DNA of 64,000 nucleotides, from positions 124,001 through 188,000 of the forward strand of contig NQMI01000026.1 of NCBI GenBank assembly GCA_002270565.1, in the 5' to 3' direction. The notes beneath the pieces are model-generated. The model was not told the origin of the DNA. It saw only the letters and a list, made by a program, of their open reading frames with translations, and ran no database searches. A program made the position numbers and the translations under genes. Positions within the stretch are counted from its first letter, which is position 1. Each line of letters opens with the position of its first letter. The DNA comes from Stenocarpella maydis (taxonomy: Eukaryota; Ascomycota; Sordariomycetes; Diaporthales; Diaporthaceae). Shown in pieces: positions 56,711 to 64,000 of the stretch.

Positions 56711-58172
56711 ATGGCCGAGTCCCTGCACAACGCGCCGATAGTGCTGGACAACGGGTCCGGCACGATACGAGCCGGCTTCGCTGGCGACGACCTGCCAAAA
56801 TGTTACTTCCCCTCGTTCGTCGGGCGACCCAAGCACCTTAGGGTGCTTGCCGGTGCGCTGGAGGGCGAGGTGTTCATCGGGCAGAAGGCCGCGACGGAGC
56901 TCAGGGGGCTGCTGAAGATCAGGTACCCCCTGGAGCATGGCATTGTCACGGACTGGGACGACATGGAGAAGATTTGGGGCTATGTTTACGACGAGGGACT
57001 GAAGACGCTGAGTGAAGAGGTGAGACCACCCGTGTCCTTCCCGCCCCGGGAGGAGCTCTGCGGCCAGGATCCAAGCTGATCATGAGGGCTCGGCCTAGCA
57101 CCCCGTCCTCCTGACAGAACCGCCGCTCAACCCACGGAGCAACCGCGACACGGCGGCGCAGATCCTCTTCGAGACGTTCAACGTGCCGGCGCTCTACACA
57201 TCCATACAAGCCGTGCTGTCGCTGTACGCGTCCGGGCGGACGACGGGCATCGTGCTGGACGCGGGCGACGGCGTGTCGCACGCGGTGCCCGTGTACGAGG
57301 GCTTCGCCATCAGCAACAGCATCCAGCGCATCGACGTCGCCGGCCGCGACATCACCGAGCACCTGCAGACGCTGCTGCGCAAGAGCGGCTACGTGTTCCA
57401 CACCAGTGCCGAGAAGGAGGTCGTCAGGCACATCAAGGAGGCGGTCACGTACGTGGCGCACGATCCCAGGAAGGAGGAGAAGGACTGGGCGCAGATAAAG
57501 CTGGACCAGAACAAGGTCGTCGAGTACACGCTGCCCGACGGCAACAAGATGAAGGTGCGTCTGCGGAGACGGAGAGCCCTCCCGGCCACCCACCAGCCCA
57601 TCGCCCCACTACGCGGGGGAACAAGCTGACTTTTTCTATATTAACACGCGCTTCAGATCGGTGCAGAGCGGTTCAGGGCACCCGAGATCCTGTTCGACCC
57701 GGAGATCATCGGCCTCGAGTACCCGGGCGTGCACCAGATCGTGGTGGACTCGATCAACCGGACGGATCTGGACCTGCGCAAGGCACTGTACTCCAACATC
57801 GTGCTTTCAGGCGGCAGCACGCTCACCAAGGGCTTCGGCGACCGGCTGCTGACCGAGGTGCAGAGGCTGGCCGTCAAGGACATGCGCATCAAGATCTTTG
57901 CGCCGCCCGAGAGGAAGTACTCGACCTGGATCGGAGGCAGCATCCTGGCCGGGCTGAGCACGTTTAGGAAGGTGAGTTCAACAGGGCCCCCCTACCGCCT
58001 ACCTCGGGCTTGGAGGGCATTGCCTGCGCCGGGGGCTGCTGCAACGCATGTCTCCCCAGACTGTTATTGTGGTACATGGTCTTGCTGACTGATGGTTGGT
58101 TGCGGATAGATGTGGGTCAGTATTGACGACTGGCACGAGAACCCTGACATAATCCACACCAAGTTCACATAA
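56711..58172 (+). CDS. ARP1: actin-related protein 1 (centractin), dynactin filament subunit
   Basis: This builds the short filament of dynactin, the cofactor of cytoplasmic dynein. In Neurospora the orthologue is ro-4, needed for nuclear distribution. Exons 56711-57019, 57099-57554, 57657-57971 and 58110-58172 give 380 residues, the usual length. Actin-fold nucleotide motifs are intact: [16 protein letters not shown] (phosphate 1), [17 protein letters not shown] (phosphate 2) and [15 protein letters not shown] (adenosine). Departures from actin such as [10 protein letters not shown] and [21 protein letters not shown] are those of Arp1. The fourth exon supplies the last 20 residues ([20 protein letters not shown]). 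Confidence 0.96.
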
Positions 58173-59302
58173 GCCCAGGGCGAGGCTGTGTTGTTTCGGG
58201 CAAGATTTACAGGAAAAACATACTGCAAGAATGAGACATGAGGTAAACCACAGATGAGAAGCGAGCGAGCGCGTAATTCAAAGTCGCCTGGGGTTGGAGG
58301 GAGAGTGTGTCCTTGGACCGTGCGAGAGGCGGATGGTAGGGTGGTTGACGATGGGTAGCGGCTCGCAACTAGAGGGAGGCATTTGCTGCTGCAGTTATCC
58401 GGTGTTGCAATACCAGCCAGTATAGATGGAGAAATGATACCCATGGATGATGAATTGATTAGCCCATGCCAATTGGTCGGGAGCCACCAGTCGCGCCCTG
58501 GTGCTCAAGTGTTGTTGTGTTAGTGCTCCTCTGGCAATGCTCGACTCGATTGATTGGCCGGCCTGGATTGGACTACGACTCCCAAGACGACAGCTCCAAA
58601 GGAAACGGCAACATCGCCACGCAGCATGCTCTTTACAATTCGGACACAATCTATGCATATTCTTGGCCACACTTTTTTCAGAGTCATAATTCTTGGGATG
58701 AATTACATTTCACAGTACAATATTGTATGCAGCTAGAAACGTCCAGAAAACGAAAACAAAAACGCAAATCGCCTTGAGGGGTATATGGTCCACCAAACGG
58801 TCTCTTTTTCACCAGAACAAACGCCGCCCGCAATGAATTTCCTTGTCCCCGCCCGGAGTCATACCAGCCAAGGGGGGTTGATCGAGTTCTTTTTTCTCTC
58901 TTCAACAAAGGTTGGGAAGAAAAAGCGATCCAGGTCCATCTCTCTCTTGAGCTTCCTGTCTGCACTGAGGCACCCCGGGGTAGTAGAAGTAGTAAAACAC
59001 ACGCGTGCCAAAAACAAATGACAATTCGCTGATTTCCTCTGACCGAAACTTTTTTTGTGGGTAACCGTTTGAACGCCGAATTCGCGAAAAGGAGCATGTC
59101 CCCGTACATGTGTGCGTTGCTGGTCAGATTAGATAATCATCGTTGGCTGGTGATGCCATGGCCCTGCCTCTCTCTCATCAAGAGTCGCCAGTGCGAGATG
59201 GGTCGCCCCACAAGCCGTCTCGTCACCCGCAGCCCCCTTCCCCACACACACGCGCACACACGCACACACACATTCGAAGCATAGGTGACCAAAGAGGCAC
59301 GC
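58173..59302. other. intergenic, convergent
   Basis: About 1.1 kb 3'-to-3' gap between ARP1 and the DUF3602 gene. A (CA)n tract interrupted by GC lies at 59243-59272. No gene was recognised. Confidence 0.5.
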
Positions 59303-59860
59303 CTATTGCTTGTTGGACAACGTGGCGCTCAGCCGGTGCAGGAAACCAGAGCGCGTGCTACTGCCGCTCTTGGTGGATGCGTTGCTGGTGGTGGAGGCGT
59401 CGCTGCCCTTGCGGTTGGACTGCCTGTTGGCAAAGGCGGTGGGGGAGGAGGCAGAGCTGAAGTTGCCAGCGCCGCCGCGGCCTGTGAATGCGGGCCTCGA
59501 TGCAGAGTCTATGCGCTCCTTGCGCAAGTACTCGTCCTCGAGAGACATGACGGGCCGCTCGCTGCTCGGGTGGACGTTGCCCGCGCCGCCGCGGCCCGAG
59601 TGGAACTTGGCGCCGGCCGAGGAGGTGGTGGTGTTGCTGACGGTGGGGGTGATGGGCGTGGGGACTCCGGCGGGGGAGGTGACGGCCTTTGGTGCCTTGA
59701 AGAAGTTGCCCGCGCCTCTGTTGTGTCTTGGTTAGCCATGGGGCTCGGCCCGGCGGGCGAGGATTTCTGGGAGAGAAACATACCCACGACCGGCGTGTGT
59801 CCAGGTCTGTGCCTCCACGGTTGGGTGGGGCTCGGTGATGTAGGTAGAGTAGTGAGGCAT
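59303..59860 (-). CDS. DUF3602 (Par32-like) GRGGAGN-repeat protein
   Basis: Exons 59784-59860 and 59303-59717 give 163 residues. The signature GRGGAGN occurs three times: once split by the intron (AGRG|GAGNFFK), then GRGGAGNVHPSS, then GRGGAGNFSSAS. Between them the protein is Ser/Thr/Pro-rich, and it ends in a basic Ser-rich tail. Fungal DUF3602 proteins share this repeat; the budding-yeast member Par32 is a TORC1-dependent regulator of ammonium transporters. By analogy this could be a phosphorylated, intrinsically disordered regulator, but its own role is unknown. The MPHYSTYITEPH opening is a plausible start. Confidence 0.85.
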
Positions 59861-62611
59861 GTTTGGTATGTTGGGTTTGGTGTGTGGGTGTGTGGGTGTT
59901 TTTGGTCTAAGTGAGGTACGAGGTGTAGGTTTGTATGTTTGTCAGCCCGACTCTGACCTTGCAGACGGTGATGTTGGTCGAGTTGGATGTGCTCTTGACG
60001 ACGACGAGAATGCAACGAGCAGAGTGTATATCGCTTGATCTAGACTCTCAGGAGAGATGGGGACACAGGTGAGTGAGTGGGTGGTGTGAGGCCGTGTGTG
60101 AGAAGGGGGGACTTGATATAAGAGAGAGAGTAAGCAGTACATGAGTACTAAGGAGTACATGCATGGCACCTACCCGTGGCAATCAACCGTGTGACCAGAA
60201 AACGTGTGCTTGCCCCGGCAGACAGGTCTACGCTACGACAATTGCGTGAGGGAGATTTCACCATAGCAGCTAGCCAACCCAGCAATATGGTGTGGCACGA
60301 TCAGGGTAAGAAAGGAGGAAACGTGCCAGGTTGGTTTCCTTGGGTTGGACAGAGCAGGAGAGAGAGCCAGCAAGCCAGCCCAGAAAGAAAAAAGTTCCTC
60401 CCACAGCGCCATCTCGCTTGGCACCTGAGTGAGGAGCCAGGACACTGAAGACAGCCAGGACAGTCTGGGTCCAGGCAGACAGGGCATGTTGGGGCCGGCG
60501 CTTAGCAGTTAACGGCAGTTGCTCGCAGGGCCCTTCAGGGGGCGCTCCAGGGGCGTGGAGCGGTGGCACAGGTGGCTCGTGATGCCGGATGAGCATTCAG
60601 TTACGAAATGGCGTCTCGCGTCTTGTCACAAGACCTCGCAGCCTGCCTTTCTATGGGGTAACCATTACCCCATCGATTCACACCCTGCGACACTTTTTAG
60701 TCACGCCCTTCCTCGGCCTGGTGCTGGCATGAAAATCATCGTGTCCTTGCTCCTGCTTCTGGGTCACGCAGAAGCAACCGGGTCACTGAGATCCGGCCCT
60801 CGCCAAGGTCGCCCTGTCCCTACATAGCATCACTGCCCGGCTGATTCTATACCAAGGTGCTATGCCTGCGACGGCCACCGACGCACATGCGTTCCCTCGC
60901 GAGATTGTGATTCGACCGCCGGCCCTCTCGTCCATCCCGTCACGATGCATTCGCAATCTGTCGACGAGATTGCCTGCACACCAACCCCAGCCTGCCACCC
61001 AAGCTCCACACACACATAGACATCTCTCCCCCTCCCTTGCCTGACCACTCCCGCTTCCACAGTGTAGAGAGGGAGGGAGGGAGCTCTTCCCTGTGCTTCC
61101 TCCTCTGCATGCGGGTCAGGCCGTCGAGATTGTGCCGGTTTGATGTGTACACCAGATAGTACTCCTTATTTTGGACGAGCCTCGTGGGACGGGCGAGGGT
61201 CGCAAACGTGCGAACCATGCACGATGGTGCCATTGGCAGTCAGTCAGTGTGGCATCCCTTGCCTCCCTCGCATGCACCCCTGAACTCGGCGAGGGGAGAG
61301 AGCCTTGAGGCTACCCAACCCCGGATTTTAGGGCTGGCCTGGATTGGTGGTGATGCCAGGGGGGAACAGATCGCTGCAGATCTCGCACCCAAAACCACAC
61401 CTTACTTACCTGTCAGCCTGTGCCTTTTTACACCCACACACTACACTAGGTAGGCAACATAGCCGTCCCGCAGCAGCTTGTCAGCCAATTGATGAGTCGC
61501 GCGAGCTCCCGTGCCTGGCCTGTTCTGCCAGTCTGTGCTTTTCTTGACGCTCCACCGATGACGCAGACACGCGGCCTCGCGCTGTCATGGCAACCCACCG
61601 TCTTGGAGCTCGCGAGGCCCCGCCACCAGGCCACTGCTATGTAGTGTACACTAGCACATTGCCCCACATGGTCACTGCGCCAGGCATAATTCTGTTTTGT
61701 TTTCTCTTTCTGCTCTCTCTTTCCCCATCGATTTTTATTTTATTTTGTATTCCATCTTTAGCCGCATCTCATTCTGGTATTCGGCAGTGGGGCCTCTCTC
61801 GGCTGTTCGCGGTCCAAGCGGGTTCCCTCCAGGGCTAGATGAGATCAGTGTCCCTCGGTCCGGAATCTGGGGGAAGCGCGAAACGGCCGAAGCTCGCCCT
61901 GGCCAGCCTGGGTTGCCCCTGCAGTTCCTGGACGTGGCGTCAAAGAGAATATTTTTTTTCTTCTCTCTCTTGGGATCTTCCCCCTTGCTTCACTACTCCC
62001 TCCCTCTAGTGTAGTCGAATTTTTACAACGTCTCTGACTCTTGACGACAGCAACGTCATTTCTGTCCCTTGGCAAGAATTCCGTGACTTGTACATTTGGG
62101 CTTCCTCCCCTTTCATTGGTTCCTCTTAGCAAGCAGACTGTTTGCTGACCCGCGGAGATGCTCTCTTCACCAGGGAGTGTTGTGTGACGTTTCAACGCAC
62201 CTTGAAGCCCCCCAGAGTAACATCACCAGCGCAGGACGGCACTCGCCACCCTGAAAGCTCGCTAGTTACCGGTACAGTCAAACTACAGCCATTGTCCCTG
62301 GGACAGGATCGGAATTTGGAAACACATGTCGGCAACGCCGATGGCGAATACTGCAATTGTTACACGTGCTTACTAGTGAAGACGGAGAATGGCCTCTGAA
62401 CCCATGAATTCGGGTTGAGTCCCATTGGCACAGCGCAGGCGACGCCCCAGAGACACGCCGAGATATACCCATACGACATCCCCTGGCCACCATCAGTTGA
62501 GTCTGCGGTCGGCAGCCTGGTCATCACAGCGTGCCCAGGCAAAGACCGCAGAGGGTGTGCAGCCTCGTCCTCCCCAGCGATGATCGCCTTGTGGACCAAC
62601 TCCGCAACGAC
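59861..62611. other. long intergenic
   Basis: About 2.75 kb without a gene I can support. The first part is the upstream region of the DUF3602 gene and the last part the 3' side of the SDR. It has short frames and GA- or CA-rich runs only. Confidence 0.5.
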
Positions 62612-63541
62612 CTAATCAAAGCTGCGGTATTTGCCCTCGACAAATGAGACATAGTGCGGCAGGTCTTCCTTGCCTTCAACCAGGCTGAGGTACATCTTGG
62701 CGTGCCCGTCACCGTCTGGCGTCTTGCCCACTGGTCCGCCTTCCTTCGTCCTCTCGTCGGCAAAGAAGAATCTGGTGACCTCTTTCATCAGCGAGTGCAG
62801 GGGGCAATGAGGCCGACATGCTAATTCAACCGCATGGGTTCGGCCGAGTGCGACGAGCAGGCTGCCGGCTGAGGGAACACCAGGAGCAGTAAAAGCTGCA
62901 TTACCGTGTCCAATCTCGATCATCAGACTGCGCGGTTTGACGGGTCAAGGATAAGATGAACGACGAAAGAGGAACCGCAAAGACACATACCGGATCCCTT
63001 TTTCTTTGAGCACGCCATCGGCTGTGCCCACCCAGAAGTTTGCACCAGACTTTCCAATGCCGAGCGACGTGTACGCGGCGATTGGGGGGATAGTCTTGGG
63101 CAGCAAATTCCCAGTCATGATAAACGTGCCCTTCCTGCCGTCCTTGCCCTCCCGGCCCTGCCAAACCTTGACGGCCTCCCGGGCGGCCACGTACGGCGAC
63201 TTGATCATGATGTTGTATGCCCGATCCAGGTCCGCATCCGCGAGGGACAGCGGGTTGTCCGCCTCAGGAGGCGGTGTGAGCGCGGCGGCATTCCAGATCA
63301 CGACGGATGGGAAATCGAGCCCGGCCGACTTGACCTTGTCCAACACGCCCGTCACCGCCGACGGGTCTGAGAGGTCCGCCTGGATGTGCACGGGGTTGGA
63401 GGAGGTGTCGGCCGAGGACGGGGTCGACCGCGACACCGTCGCCACGCGGTACCCGGCGTTGACGAAGCCCTTGGCGAGCGCGCTGCCAATGTTGGAGCCA
63501 ACGCCGAAGATGACTGCTACGGCCGGGGTCGGCGGCGCCAT
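62612..63541 (-). CDS. atypical short-chain dehydrogenase/reductase (Rossmann-fold protein)
   Basis: Exon 1 (62991-63541) opens with VAVIFGVGSNIGSALAKGF, a Rossmann loop of GxGxNIG type, followed by an adenine-pocket Asp (ADLSDPS) and the WNAAAL stretch that replaces NAG. The expected YxxxK is not present; instead YTSLGIGK spaces Tyr and Lys by seven, as in some SDR-like proteins of fungi. A 219-nt intron joined to exon 2 (62612-62771) gives KEKGIRFFFADERT and 236 residues in one frame. An alternative with a normal 63-nt intron (62928-62990) is also in frame and would insert 52 residues of no recognised pattern before FFFADERT; I prefer the first. The substrate is unknown, and it may not be an active dehydrogenase. 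Confidence 0.75.
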
Positions 63542-64000
63542 TGTGATGTTTGCTTAAGGATGTCCCGAGGGATCTGGTTTCACAAGATGATCTATTTCGG
63601 CTGTCTAGGGCTTGCTTGCTGTTGGCTCGTTGAGAAGACGCTCGGTCTGGGCTTCGTAACCCTTCTAATCACGAGACACTCCCGCCTTTTATATTCTAGC
63701 AAAATTGCGAGGAAAGGCAGCAAGTCGCATTTGTAACACACTCGCAACCTCCCCTCCTTTGCACGCAAGAGGGTGGTGAGCAGGCAACCCATTACTAATG
63801 CCCTCGCGACGCGATCCCTCTTGATTTCGCATGGCGCGGCTCGGATAAGTCGGACGCCATGGTGCGCTGCTTGCGGCAACCACTGTCGCTGCCAAAGCAA
63901 CTCGGCAACCTTGTTATTGAGAAACACATACCCCCCTCCCTCCCTCTCTCTTTTAACCAACGCATGCCACTCAGCCGTTTGGTCTCGGGTCCCAATTTCG
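63542..64000. other. intergenic at window edge
   Basis: About 460 bp upstream of the SDR. No gene start or other feature was recognised before the window ends. Confidence 0.5.

Noticed and set aside
56946..57593. Minus-strand open frame of 215 codons
   Set aside because: It is antisense to ARP1 exon 2.
51781..63541. Secondary-metabolite cluster suggested by tyrosinase and SDR genes
   Set aside because: There is no backbone synthase, regulator or transporter nearby. The tyrosinase is dead and the neighbours are housekeeping genes.
1..64000. tRNA or rRNA genes
   Set aside because: No cloverleaf with A and B box could be found by eye. A covariance-model scan would be decisive.

Overview
This window is nuclear DNA from a filamentous ascomycete (Pezizomycotina, most likely a Sordariomycete). 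The genes have short GT-AG introns of about 50-100 bp. The products are typical fungal ones: class I-type chitin synthase, a rhodopsin-fold membrane protein, a DUF3602 GRGGAGN protein, ARP1/centractin and an S10 carboxypeptidase. The repeats carry the mark of RIP (repeat-induced point mutation): CpA to TpA changes on both strands that turn Gln codons into TAG/TAA and Asp codons into Asn. I cannot name the species.

Positions 1-11290 are an AT-rich repeat block built as a three-level nest. A decayed Ty3/gypsy element (RT, RNase H and integrase all readable through stops) was entered in its integrase gene by a pogo/Fot1-like DNA transposon (4176-8965, TA target duplication). The pogo transposase gene was in turn entered by a Mutator-like element (5346-8287, 8-bp target duplication). 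A second gypsy copy is represented by a gag fragment that stops abruptly at about 11290. There is also a direct duplication of about 960 bp with an ambiguous base at its junction.

From 11.4 to 45.2 kb the DNA is ordinary gene-rich euchromatin: S10 carboxypeptidase (-), an SDR with an in-frame stop (+), mitochondrial release factor MRF1 (-) head to head with cytosolic TrpRS (+), a gamma-glutamyltransferase-like hydrolase (+), monothiol glutaredoxin GRX5 (-), phosphopantothenoylcysteine decarboxylase/HAL3 (+), a large PNUTS-like CCCH protein (-), the SM protein SLY1 (+), a rhodopsin-fold membrane protein (-) and chitin synthase (-). The chitin synthase needs a 19-nt first exon and a GC-AG intron.

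From 45.2 to 64 kb genes are sparser: a J-domain/zinc-ribbon/RRM/zinc-knuckle protein with a one-base frameshift (+), a decayed tyrosinase (-), a rhodopsin-fold relic (+), a small mitochondrial-looking protein (+), ARP1 (+), a DUF3602 protein (-) and an atypical SDR (-).

The genes are mostly unrelated housekeeping functions (translation, Fe-S biogenesis, CoA synthesis, transcription termination, ER-Golgi fusion, dynein motility, cell wall) and do not form a pathway cluster. I see no secondary-metabolite backbone gene, no viral insertion, no tRNA or rRNA and no CRISPR array. The points most worth checking are the nested transposon stratigraphy with RIP of catalytic residues, the GC-AG intron, the two single-lesion genes and the PNUTS-like PP1 scaffold.
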